From Antarcticimicrobium sp. (lineage in GTDB: Bacteria > Pseudomonadota > Alphaproteobacteria > Rhodobacterales > Rhodobacteraceae): a stretch of 35,285 bases of DNA. The translations under genes and the position numbers were made by a program. This document shows, one piece after another, positions 22,341 through 30,038 of the stretch; position 1 is the stretch's first letter, and the number at the start of each line of letters is the position of its first letter. The stretch spans positions 1 through 35,285 of the forward strand of contig NZ_JARGPK010000031.1 of assembly GCF_029212575.1 (NCBI RefSeq), written 5' to 3'. Under the pieces are notes generated by a model. It did no database searches. It was given only the letters and a program-made list of their open reading frames with translations, and was not told where the DNA came from.

Positions 22341-24347
22341 ATGAAAATCAAAACGCTTCTTATCGCCAATCGCGGCGAAATTGCCTGTCGGATCGCGCGT
22401 ACCGCGCGGGCCAGCGGGATCACCCCTGTCGGCGTACATTCCGAAGCCGACGCCAATGCTCTGCATGTGCGCGATATCGGCAAGTCGGTCTGCATCGGCG
22501 CCGGTCCTGCATCTGAGAGCTATCTGAAAATCGACGCAGTGATTGCCGCCGCGCAATCGGTGGGCGCGGATGCGATCCATCCCGGTTACGGCTTTCTGGC
22601 CGAAAACCCGGATTTCGCCCGTGCGGTCGAAGCCGCCGGCATGATCTTCATGGGGCCGACGCCGGAGACGCTTGAACGTTTCGGCGACAAAGCCAGCGCC
22701 AAAGAGGCGGCCATAGCCGCTGGCGTCCCGGTGATTTCGGGAGCGGAAGGTGCGCGGTCCGATCCCCGGCAGATTGCCGATGAAGTGCGCCAAATGGGCC
22801 TGCCGGTCCTACTCAAGGCGGTCGGCGGCGGCGGCGGGCGCGGTCAGCGGCTGGTCACCGATGAGACCACGCTGGTGGAGGACATCGAAGGCGCGCTGCG
22901 CGAGGCAAAGTCCACCTTCGGCTCCGAAGGGCTTTTGCTGGAGCGTTTCCTGCCCGAGGCACGCCATGTCGAAGTCCAGATCGCCGGTGACGGCAAGGGG
23001 CACGTGGTGCACCTGTTCGAACGCGATTGCACGCTGCAGCGCCGCCACCAGAAGGTCATCGAGGAAGCCCCGGCCTGGGGCCTGCCCCGCACGCTTCTGG
23101 ACGAAATCGCGCATGACGCGGTGCGCCTGGGCGAAACGCTCGACTATCGCGGCCTGGGCACGGTGGAGTTTCTGGTCGCGGGCGATGACTACTTCTTCCT
23201 CGAAGTGAACCCCCGCATTCAGGTGGAACACCCCGTCACCGAGGCGATCACCGGCTTGGATCTGGTTGCGCTGCACCTTCGCATTGCCGAAGGCGCGGGC
23301 CTTGGCCTGGTGCAGGATGACCTGAAGATCAACGGCCACGCGGTCGAGGCACGGCTTTACGCCGAAGACCCGGCGATGCAATTCGCCCCCTCAACCGGCA
23401 CCTTGACCACGCTGAGCCTGCCGGAAGGTCTGCGCATCGACAGCGGTGTCGAAGAGGGCGATGCGGTCACGCCCTATTACGATCCGATGATCGCAAAGCT
23501 GATCGTGCACGCGCCGGACCGGGAAACCGCATTGGCGCGTCTGGCCACCGCGCTTGACCATGTCGCGGTCGAAGGCGTCGAGACCAATCGCGCCTTTCTG
23601 ACGGCGCTGGCGCGGAACGCCGAATTCGAACGAATGCAGGTTCACACGCGTTGGATCGACGACAGGCTGGACGAGCTGACACAGGCGTCCCCCCTCGTTC
23701 GCCCTGATCTGTGGAAAGCGGCCGCCGCCATTCTCTTCGTGGCCAAGTCGCGTGGTGATGCAGATGCCAATCCCTGGACCAACCGTGACTCCTTCACCGG
23801 CTGGCGGCTTGGCCTGGGCGGCGATGCGATGGAAGCGGGGCAGTGTGTGACGCTCACCGAATCAGACAGTGAGTCAGAGGAATTGCGCATCGGACCTGTC
23901 AAACTGGGCACCAAATACACAGTCCTTTCGGAAAACGGCGACGCGCTGACACTGTCGGCAAGTGAAATCACGCCGGGCCGCTGGCGCCTGAGTGACGGCG
24001 ACACCGTCCACCTGATCGAAGCACGTCTGCACGACGGCGTGATCGAACTGGACACCCCCGAAGGCCGCCTGGTCTTCCGGCCGGCCGCCCCGCTTGCCTT
24101 TGCTGGCGGCGATGCCGCGGCGGATCGCGCCGTGACCTCTCCGCTGACTGGAATGATTGTCGAGATCAAGGTCGTCGACGGTCAGGCTGTCGCAGAGGGT
24201 GACGTGGTTGCGGTCATGGAATCCATGAAACTTGAAATCTCGATCCGAGCGACCGCAGCCGGGATCGCCAGTAATATATCCATCTCGAATGGGGACATGG
24301 TCGATCGCGGCCAGGTCATCGCCGAGATCCTGCCATCCGAGGAGTGA
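22341..24347 (+). CDS. Acyl-CoA carboxylase biotin carboxylase/BCCP (alpha) subunit
   Basis: This 668-residue protein has a biotin carboxylase domain (1 to about 445) with LIANRGEIACRI, HPGYGFLAEN, the glycine-rich loop KAVGGGGGRGQRLV, FERDCTLQRRHQKVIEEAP and EVNPRIQVEHPVTE. A linker follows, then a C-terminal biotinyl domain (about 595-668). The biotinylated lysine is K630 in VMESMK; most BCCP domains have EAMKM, so Ser and Leu here are mild variants. The subunit supplies carboxybiotin to the beta subunit encoded just upstream. The next gene, HMG-CoA-lyase-like, starts 4 bases later, the same carboxylase-then-lyase logic as in leucine/isovalerate catabolism. Confidence 0.95.
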   Translation: MKIKTLLIANRGEIACRIARTARASGITPVGVHSEADANALHVRDIGKSVCIGAGPASESYLKIDAVIAAAQSVGADAIHPGYGFLAENPDFARAVEAAGMIFMGPTPETLERFGDKASAKEAAIAAGVPVISGAEGARSDPRQIADEVRQMGLPVLLKAVGGGGGRGQRLVTDETTLVEDIEGALREAKSTFGSEGLLLERFLPEARHVEVQIAGDGKGHVVHLFERDCTLQRRHQKVIEEAPAWGLPRTLLDEIAHDAVRLGETLDYRGLGTVEFLVAGDDYFFLEVNPRIQVEHPVTEAITGLDLVALHLRIAEGAGLGLVQDDLKINGHAVEARLYAEDPAMQFAPSTGTLTTLSLPEGLRIDSGVEEGDAVTPYYDPMIAKLIVHAPDRETALARLATALDHVAVEGVETNRAFLTALARNAEFERMQVHTRWIDDRLDELTQASPLVRPDLWKAAAAILFVAKSRGDADANPWTNRDSFTGWRLGLGGDAMEAGQCVTLTESDSESEELRIGPVKLGTKYTVLSENGDALTLSASEITPGRWRLSDGDTVHLIEARLHDGVIELDTPEGRLVFRPAAPLAFAGGDAAADRAVTSPLTGMIVEIKVVDGQAVAEGDVVAVMESMKLEISIRATAAGIASNISISNGDMVDRGQVIAEILPSEE

Positions 24348-24351
24348 TGAA

Positions 24352-25311
24352 ATGAGTGACTTTCCCAAATTCGTAGAATTTCGTGAAGAAGGCCCGCGCG
24401 AGGGATTTCAGATCGAAAAAAAGATCTATCCGATCGAAGAGCGGATCGAACTGATCGACATGCTTAGCGAAACCGGTCTGAAACGTATTCAGGTCGGCAG
24501 CTTTGTCAGCCCGAAATACGTTCCGCAGATGGCCGATACAGGTGAGTTGTTCCAGCGTATCAAGCGCAAGCCAGGCGTGAATTACACGTCGCTGTGGCTG
24601 AACGACAAAGGGTTTCGCAAGGCCCTGACGGCGCATGAGGTCGATATCGACCCACGCCTGCTGTTCTATCCATCCGAGGCATTCGCCCAATCGAACAATA
24701 ATTGTTCCTCTGCGGAAATGCGGGAGAAACAACGCGACTGGGTCCGTCTTTACAAGGAAGAGGGATTTACGGTTGACGCGGCCTATGTGATGACGGCCTT
24801 TGGCTGCAACTTTGAAGGCCCCATCGCGCAAGAGCGCATCCTCGACGATTTCCGCTTCATTCTTCAGCTTTGCGAAGAAGAGGACATCCCCGTGCCAATC
24901 CTTGTGGTCGCCGACACCATGGGATGGGGAAACCCCGAGGCGGTCAAACGAATGATCGGCGCCCTGCGCGAAATGGCGCCCGAGGCGCGCATCGGGATGC
25001 ACATCCATGACACGCGGGGGCTTGGGATCGCCAATCTCCATGCTGCCCTGTCAATGGGCGTGGACATGTTCGAAAGCTCGGTCGCCGGCCTCGGCGGCTG
25101 TCCTTTCGCGGGCCACGGCCACGCCCGCGCCGCAGGAAATGTCTGCACCGAGGATGCGGTGTTCCTGTGTCACGAGTTGGGCATCGAAACCGGCATCGAT
25201 CTGGACAAGCTGATTGCAGCTGCGCTCAAGGCGGAAGCGATCATTGGTGCACCGCTTATGGGCCGGGTCATGCATACCGGCGGCCTGGACAAATACCGCA
25301 AGGCAAGTTGA
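24352..25311 (+). CDS. HMG-CoA lyase-like TIM-barrel enzyme
   Basis: This 319-residue protein starts at ATG 24352 behind GAGGAG; a longer open frame overlaps the carboxylase. It follows hydroxymethylglutaryl-CoA lyases: SFVSPKYVPQMAD (50-62), metal-site histidines H217 and H219 (HIHDT), the catalytic-loop Cys C250 in AGLGGCPFA, and N263 in AAGNV. The first active-site motif is GPREGFQIEK, with R16 matching human Arg41 but E17 in place of Asp42. The glycine-rich loop after Cys has a histidine-bearing insertion (GHGHARA). These enzymes cleave 3-hydroxy-3-methylglutaryl-CoA-like thioesters by retro-Claisen reaction. The changes point to a related but different, probably bulkier, 3-hydroxy-3-carboxymethyl acyl-CoA (inference). 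Confidence 0.88.
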   Translation: MSDFPKFVEFREEGPREGFQIEKKIYPIEERIELIDMLSETGLKRIQVGSFVSPKYVPQMADTGELFQRIKRKPGVNYTSLWLNDKGFRKALTAHEVDIDPRLLFYPSEAFAQSNNNCSSAEMREKQRDWVRLYKEEGFTVDAAYVMTAFGCNFEGPIAQERILDDFRFILQLCEEEDIPVPILVVADTMGWGNPEAVKRMIGALREMAPEARIGMHIHDTRGLGIANLHAALSMGVDMFESSVAGLGGCPFAGHGHARAAGNVCTEDAVFLCHELGIETGIDLDKLIAAALKAEAIIGAPLMGRVMHTGGLDKYRKAS

Positions 25312-25323
25312 GGAGGGAAGAAG

Positions 25324-26238
25324 ATGGCGAAGGCACTTGAAGGAAAGGTGGTTCTGGTCACCGGAGCCGGCGGAGGGATCGGGCGTGACATCGCCTTGAT
25401 GGCGGCCTCCGAAGGCGCCGCCGTGGTGGTCAATGATCTGGGCGCGTCCCTGAAGGGCACCGGCCACACCGAAACCGCGGCACAGAAAGTCGTCGAAGAG
25501 ATCAAGGCCGCAGGGGGCGACGCTATCGCCGACGGCGGCAACGTCACCGATCCCGACGCCGCGCGCGCCATGATCGAGGCCGGTGTCAAGGAATTCGGCC
25601 GCATCGACGCGGTGGTGAACAACGCCGGCATCCTGCGCGACGGGTTCTTTCACAAGATGACCTACGAGGATTTCGACGCGGTGGTGAAGGTCCATCTTTA
25701 CGGCGCCTTCAATACCAGCCGCGCGGCGGCCGACTATTTCCGCGAACAGGAGGGCGGTGCTTTGGTGCACATGACCTCGACCTCGGGGTTGATCGGCAAT
25801 CTGGCACAGGCGAACTATTCCGCCGCAAAGCTGGGCATCGCCGCCTTCTCGAAATCGGTGGCCCTCGACCTCAAGCGGTGGAACGTGCGTTCGAATTGCA
25901 TCGCGCCCTTTGCCTGGAGCCGGATGATCTCGTCGATCAAGACCGACACGGACGAACAGAAGGCGCGGGTTGCCAAGATCAAAGAGATGACACCTGCCAA
26001 GGTCGCGCCGATGGCTTGTTTCCTGATGTCTGATCGGGCCGACGGCGTCAGTGGGCAGATCTTCGCCGTTCGCAAGAACGAGATATTCCTGTTCAACCAG
26101 CCCCGTCCGGTGCGCTCCGTCCACTCCGGCGACGGCTGGACCGCTGACGAAATCGCCGAGCGCGCCATTCCCGCACTCAAATCGCACTTCACACCGCTCG
26201 AAGTTTCGGCGGATGTCTTTTCATGGGATCCAGTCTAA
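25324..26238 (+). CDS. SDR of the MFE-2 / 3-hydroxyacyl-CoA dehydrogenase type
   Basis: This 304-residue SDR has TGAGGGIG at 13-20, the acidic NAD-selecting end of strand 2 with an extended loop (VVNDLGASLKGTGHTETA), NNAG at 99-102, and catalytic S152, Y165 and K169 (NYSAAK). The NDLG extended loop and LRDGFFHKMTYEDFDAVVKVHL are features of the hydroxyacyl-CoA dehydrogenase domain of peroxisomal multifunctional enzyme 2 and its bacterial single-domain relatives. It should oxidise a 3-hydroxyacyl-CoA. The C-terminal roughly 60 residues go beyond the usual SDR length. Its stop overlaps the next start (TAATG). Confidence 0.9.
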   Translation: MAKALEGKVVLVTGAGGGIGRDIALMAASEGAAVVVNDLGASLKGTGHTETAAQKVVEEIKAAGGDAIADGGNVTDPDAARAMIEAGVKEFGRIDAVVNNAGILRDGFFHKMTYEDFDAVVKVHLYGAFNTSRAAADYFREQEGGALVHMTSTSGLIGNLAQANYSAAKLGIAAFSKSVALDLKRWNVRSNCIAPFAWSRMISSIKTDTDEQKARVAKIKEMTPAKVAPMACFLMSDRADGVSGQIFAVRKNEIFLFNQPRPVRSVHSGDGWTADEIAERAIPALKSHFTPLEVSADVFSWDPV

Positions 26239-27032
26239 TGGGCAAGCGCAAGGAAAAAATCAGTTCCAACATCGGCTGGAGCACCCCCGACAAGATCAAT
26301 GTGCGCGGGCTCGACTTGCCGAACGAAATCCTCGGCCACATGAACCTGGGCGATCTGGCCTTTCTGCAACTGACGGGTCGCAAGGCCACGCCCGAGGAAA
26401 GCCGTGTCTTCAATGCCATCATCATCACCCTGGTTGAACATGGTATCACCCCCTCGGCCCTGGCCGCGCGGATGACCTATATGGGCGCGCCGGAATCGCT
26501 TCAGGCGGCTGTCGCGGCCGGGCTCTGCGGGTTGGGCACGGTGTTTGTCGGCTCGATGGAGGGCGCGTCGAAGATGCTTTACGAGGCACTGCCCGAGGAC
26601 AGGCTGGGCACCGGCGCTGACCTGGATGCAATTGCGCTGGAAACAGTCGAGAAATTCCGCGCCAAAAAGGCCATCGTTCCGGGGCTTGGCCATCCGGTGC
26701 ACAAGCCGGTCGACCCGCGCGCGCCGCGTCTGTTCCAAATTGCTGCCGAGAACGGCAAATCCGGTGAATACATCGAATTGATCCAGAAAATTCAGACCGT
26801 CGCCGAGGAAAAGTCGGGCAAGATGCTGCCGATCAACGCCACTGGGGCGATTGGCGCGATCTGCTGTGAATTCGGTTTCCCCTGGAAGATCGTGCGCGGA
26901 TTTGGCGTCATGGCGCGCGCCATCGGGCTGGTCGGTCATATCCTTGAGGAAAGCGAAAACCCGATCTCCTTTGAATTGTGGCAACGCGCCGAAGAGGAAA
27001 TCCTCGAAACCTCCGGTCCGGGAGCGGCTTGA
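26238..27032 (+). CDS. Citrate-synthase-like / citryl-CoA lyase family protein
   Basis: This 264-residue protein belongs to the small citrate-synthase-fold proteins annotated as citryl-CoA lyase. Likely active-site histidines are H68 (VEHGITPS) and H152 (GLGHPVHKPVDPRAP), matching the two catalytic histidines of citrate synthase. The third, acidic residue is not clear. It is far shorter than citrate synthase (about 430) and lacks an ATP-citrate lyase front half. It may cleave or form a beta-hydroxy-carboxyacyl-CoA, which would suit a pathway with a carboxylase and an HMG-CoA-lyase-like step. ATG 26238 (TAATG overlap) is chosen; an in-frame ATG at 26223 is possible. Confidence 0.8.
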   Translation: MGKRKEKISSNIGWSTPDKINVRGLDLPNEILGHMNLGDLAFLQLTGRKATPEESRVFNAIIITLVEHGITPSALAARMTYMGAPESLQAAVAAGLCGLGTVFVGSMEGASKMLYEALPEDRLGTGADLDAIALETVEKFRAKKAIVPGLGHPVHKPVDPRAPRLFQIAAENGKSGEYIELIQKIQTVAEEKSGKMLPINATGAIGAICCEFGFPWKIVRGFGVMARAIGLVGHILEESENPISFELWQRAEEEILETSGPGAA

Positions 27033-27035
27033 ACG

Positions 27036-28199
27036 ATGCAAACCTCGGCCCCCGACACCCATAACGATCTGCGCGACGCGCTTCGTGCGCTTTGCGCGCA
27101 GTTCCCGCCGGAATATCATCGCAGTTTCGGCGAGGATGAAACCTATCCCGAAGAATTCGTCGATGCGCTGACCCGCGAAGGCTGGCTGGCGGCGATGATC
27201 CCCGAGGAATATGGCGGCTCTGGCCTTGGCCTGACCGAAGCCTCGATCATCATGGAAGAGGCAAACCGCTGTGGCGCCAATGCCGGTCATTTCCACGGAC
27301 AAATGTACAACATGGGCACGCTTTTGCGGCACGGCTCGGACGAGCAGAAGCAGAAATATCTGCCCGGCATCGCCAGCGGCGAGCTGCGCCTGCAATCCAT
27401 GGCCGTGACCGAACCGACGACCGGAACGGACACCACCAAACTCAAGACCACGGCGGTCAAGAAAGGCGACCGTTACGTGATCAACGGTCAGAAGGTCTGG
27501 ATCAGCCGTATCCAGCATTCGGACCTGATGATCCTGCTGGCGCGCACCACGCCGCTGAAAGAGGTCAAGAAGAAATCCCAGGGCCTGTCCATCTTCATGG
27601 TCGATCTGAAAGAGGCCATCGGCAATGGCATGGAGGTCCGCCCCATCGCCAACATGCCCGGCCACGAGACCAACGAAGTGTTCTTCGACAACCTCGAAAT
27701 CCCCGCCGAGAATCTGATTGGCACCGAGGGGAGCGGTTTCTATCATATCCTTGACGGTCTGAACGCCGAGCGGACGCTGATCGCGGCGGAATGTATCGGC
27801 GACGGCTATTGGTTCGTGGACAAGGCCCGCGCCTATGCCGGTGAGCGTATCGTTTTTGATCGGCCCATAGGGCAGAATCAGGGCGTACAGTTTCCCATCG
27901 CCAGGGCCTTCGTGAATGTCGAGGCCGCCAACCTGATGCGTTTCGAGGCCTGTAAGCGCTTTGATGCGGGGCAGGATTGCGGGGCCCAGGCGAACATGGC
28001 CAAGCTTCTGGCGTCCGAGGCCAGTTGGGAAGCGGCAAATGCCTGTATTCAGACCCATGGTGGCTTTGGTTTCGCGCGCGAATACGACGTCGAGCGCAAG
28101 TTCCGCGAGGCGCGGCTGTATCAGGTGGCTCCGATCTCGACCAACCTGGTCCTGTCTTATGTCGGCGAGCATATCCTGGGTATGCCGCGGTCTTTCTGA
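27036..28199 (+). CDS. Acyl-CoA dehydrogenase, NAER type (ACAD5)
   Basis: This 387-residue FAD enzyme has AVTEPTTGTDTT in place of the usual TEPGAGSD, VWISRIQ in the flavin strand, ERIVFDRPIGQNQGVQFP, and THGGFGFAREYDVERKFREAR. The C-terminal loop is QVAPISTNLVLSYVGEHIL, with no Glu at the MCAD position. The likely base is E245 in LNAERT. The TEPTTG(T/S)D flavin motif together with a GMPRSF end marks a subgroup shared in part with ACAD4. It starts 3 bases after the lyase and is followed 12 bases later by the broken dehydratase gene. Confidence 0.92.
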   Translation: MQTSAPDTHNDLRDALRALCAQFPPEYHRSFGEDETYPEEFVDALTREGWLAAMIPEEYGGSGLGLTEASIIMEEANRCGANAGHFHGQMYNMGTLLRHGSDEQKQKYLPGIASGELRLQSMAVTEPTTGTDTTKLKTTAVKKGDRYVINGQKVWISRIQHSDLMILLARTTPLKEVKKKSQGLSIFMVDLKEAIGNGMEVRPIANMPGHETNEVFFDNLEIPAENLIGTEGSGFYHILDGLNAERTLIAAECIGDGYWFVDKARAYAGERIVFDRPIGQNQGVQFPIARAFVNVEAANLMRFEACKRFDAGQDCGAQANMAKLLASEASWEAANACIQTHGGFGFAREYDVERKFREARLYQVAPISTNLVLSYVGEHILGMPRSF

Positions 28200-28211
28200 G
28201 GAACGACCGCG

Positions 28212-29049
28212 ATACAAGTCGATCTTGAAACGCTCAAGCCTTGGCTGGGACGGACCGAAACTAGGGAAGGCATCCTGACGCCGGGCCTGATCGACAGGTT
28301 TCGTGTCACGTTCGGCGCGCATCTTTGGGACGGGCGGGCGATGTCCCGCTGGGGATCCATTGGTGTCTGACGCTTGACGCAGCGTCAGGTTCCTCTCTCT
28401 CTCGGAGGATGGCGATGCCGAACGTGGCGGGTTTCTGCCGCCTGTCCCGCTCCCCGCCCGGATCTGGGCCGGGGCGACCTCACGCATTTCGCGCCGCTCG
28501 CGGTCGGGCAAACCGTCACTCGCCATTCGACAATCAAGGACATAACGCCCAAGCAAGGCCGCAGTGGAGCGATGGTCTTTGTTGTCGTAAATTACGAGTA
28601 TTCGAATGGCAATAAGGTCTGCATTCGGAAGAATGCAGACCATTGTTTATCGGGACATCACCCGATCCCAATCTGAAAAGCGCACGCCCGTCGCGCCGGA
28701 CCCGACGGCGTTCAGATCGCGCCTTACCCCCGATTCGGTGCTTTTGTTTCGCTATACGGCGCTGACGTTCAACGCACATCGCATCCACTATGACCATATC
28801 TACGCGACCAAGGCCGAAGCCTATCCTGGGCTTGTCTTGCATGGCCCCTTGCAGGCGACGCTGCTTTTGAATCTTGCAGCAGATGCCTTGAACGAGACCT
28901 CTCATGGGTTTTCCTTCCGGGGCCTCGCTTCGTTGACGCTCCCCTGCGAGATGCAGCTGAATTGCCGGCGCGAGGGTGCCACGGGGACAGTCTGGTGCCA
29001 GGACGAAACCAGCCTGTGCTGTTTTTCCGCCGACTACTCTGGGTCCTGA
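28212..29049 (+). pseudogene. Broken MaoC/HTD2-type dehydratase gene (several frameshifts)
   Basis: Conceptual translation across frames gives a recognisable HTD2/FAS1-type N-terminal MaoC dehydratase, the family of mesaconyl-C4-CoA and itaconyl-CoA hydratases. Pieces in order: DLETLKPWLGRTE and LTPGLIDRF (frame of 28212), DVPLGIHWCLTLDAA (frame of 28325), EDGDAERGGFLPPVPLP, ARIWAG (frame of 28405), GDLTHFAPLAVGQTVTR and MVFVVVNYEY (frame of 28212 again), then QTIVYRDITRSQSEKR, LLFRYTALTFNAHRIHYD, YPGLVLHGPLQATLLL (frame of 28606). At least four frame changes are needed, near 28330, 28400, 28466 and 28636. The expected start codon behind GAGGA is ATA (28212-28214), not ATG. The C-terminal hydratase motif region is intact as an open frame (28606-29049). 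A recent loss is likely; sequencing error is the alternative. Confidence 0.85.
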
Positions 29050-29079
29050 ATATTTCTGCGAGGTCACGAGAGGCAGTTG

Positions 29080-29109
29080 TTGATTTATTTTTCTAACATA
29101 TGTTAGTTT
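29080..29109 (+). promoter_or_regulatory. Promoter with TetR-type operator, site 4
   Basis: CTAACATATGTTAG (29093-29106) is a perfect 14-bp palindrome. TTGATT (29080-29085) and TAGTTT (29104-29109), 18 bases apart, frame it as -35 and -10 boxes in the same geometry as the other three sites. It lies upstream of the transporter operon, 65 bases before the short ORF at 29172 and 154 bases before the ATPase start at 29261, tying uptake to the same regulator. Confidence 0.82.
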
Positions 29110-29171
29110 TAGCCGGGGATCTGGCGGAAAATGCCAGGCAAACTTTTGGACGATCGCCGGGAGGAGCGTTG

Positions 29172-29264
29172 ATGCGGGGAGACCTCGACGTCAATTGGGT
29201 GGCAGACCGTGCCGCGGTTATTGACCGCACAACATGCCAAGACCAGGCATGGATCTCGTCATGA
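29172..29264 (+). CDS. Possible 30-residue leader ORF before the ABC ATPase
   Basis: A strong GGGAGGAG (29159-29166) is followed by ATG 29172 and a 30-codon frame ending in TGA at 29262-29264. That stop overlaps an ATG of the ATPase frame at 29261 (ATGA), the same coupling used elsewhere in this cluster. The ATPase starts at 29234, 29249 or 29261 have no clear ribosome binding site of their own. The peptide starts MRGDLDVNWVADRAAV and matches no family I know. It may serve only to bring ribosomes to the ATPase start, or be the residue of a lost gene front. Confidence 0.45.
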   Translation: MRGDLDVNWVADRAAVIDRTTCQDQAWISS

Positions 29265-30034
29265 TCACAGCTTCGGGATTGGCGCCGCTGGCGGTTCGTG
29301 GCGCGACATTGAAATTCGGCGGTGTGACTGCGCTCGACGATGTGAGCATCACCGTGAATGACGACGAATTGCTGGCAATCATAGGCCCGAACGGTGCCGG
29401 GAAAACATCTCTTCTGAACGTTACCGCAGGGTTTTATCGTCCGCAGAAAGGACGTGTCGAACTGTCCGGCAAGAACGTCACGGGACTGCGTGTCGACCAG
29501 ATCGCCCGACGAGGTCTGGCGCGTACCTTTCAGGGCACCCATCTTTTCGCCGGGCAGACCGTGGTGGAAAACATCATGATCGGTCGTCACATGCTGATGA
29601 AATCGAATGTGATTCAGGCCTTTTTCCAGTTTGGTCCTGTGATGCGCGAAGAGTCGGAGCATCGCGAAGTGGCAGAGGAAATCATTGATTTTTTGGAAAT
29701 CGAGGCGATCCGGAGCAGGCCCGTGGGCACATTGGGCTACGGGTTGCGCAAGCGGGTCGATCTGGGGCGTGCGCTGGCGCAGGAACCGTCGATCCTGCTG
29801 ATGGACGAGCCGATGGCTGGCATGAACTCGGAAGAGAAGGAAGACCTCGCCCGCTTTATTCTCGATGTGCGCGAAGCACGCAAGATTCCGGTGGTTCTGG
29901 TGGAGCACGACATGGGCGTTGTGATGGATCTTGCCGACCGGATCGTGGTGCTGGATTTCGGGCGGGTCATTGCCGAAGGCACGCCCGAGGAGATCCAGAA
30001 AAACCCGGCTGTGATCAAAGCATATCTGGGGTAG
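29261..30034 (+). CDS. livG: Branched-chain-type ABC transporter ATP-binding protein (LivG-like)
   Basis: This 257-residue ATPase (from ATG 29261) has Walker A GPNGAGKTS, Walker B SILLMDEPMAGMN, and the H-loop VLVEHDMGVV. The signature loop reads LGYGLRKRVDLGRALA rather than LSGGQ, a form typical of LivG proteins. The LivG-specific C-terminus FGRVIAEGTPEEIQ and IKAYLG is present. In-frame ATGs at 29234 and 29249 would add 9 or 4 residues; I prefer 29261 because of the ATGA coupling. With the LivH/LivM-type permeases and the binding protein it should drive uptake of the acid. A LivF partner is not in the window and may lie beyond the right edge. Confidence 0.92.
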   Translation: MITASGLAPLAVRGATLKFGGVTALDDVSITVNDDELLAIIGPNGAGKTSLLNVTAGFYRPQKGRVELSGKNVTGLRVDQIARRGLARTFQGTHLFAGQTVVENIMIGRHMLMKSNVIQAFFQFGPVMREESEHREVAEEIIDFLEIEAIRSRPVGTLGYGLRKRVDLGRALAQEPSILLMDEPMAGMNSEEKEDLARFILDVREARKIPVVLVEHDMGVVMDLADRIVVLDFGRVIAEGTPEEIQKNPAVIKAYLG

Positions 30035-30038
30035 CGGA

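Noticed and set aside
20723-24347. Naming the carboxylase specifically as methylcrotonyl- or geranyl-CoA carboxylase
   Set aside because: Both share the motifs seen here; deciding needs an alignment of the substrate-pocket residues that I cannot run.
26235-28643. An 802-codon open frame on the minus strand
   Set aside because: It lies opposite three intact or recognisable plus-strand genes, has no domain I recognise, and is the kind of antisense frame that GC-rich codon use leaves open.
28325-28676. Two short ORFs after ACAD5 as independent small genes
   Set aside because: Their translations line up as consecutive pieces of one MaoC/HTD2 dehydratase, so they are fragments of a pseudogene.
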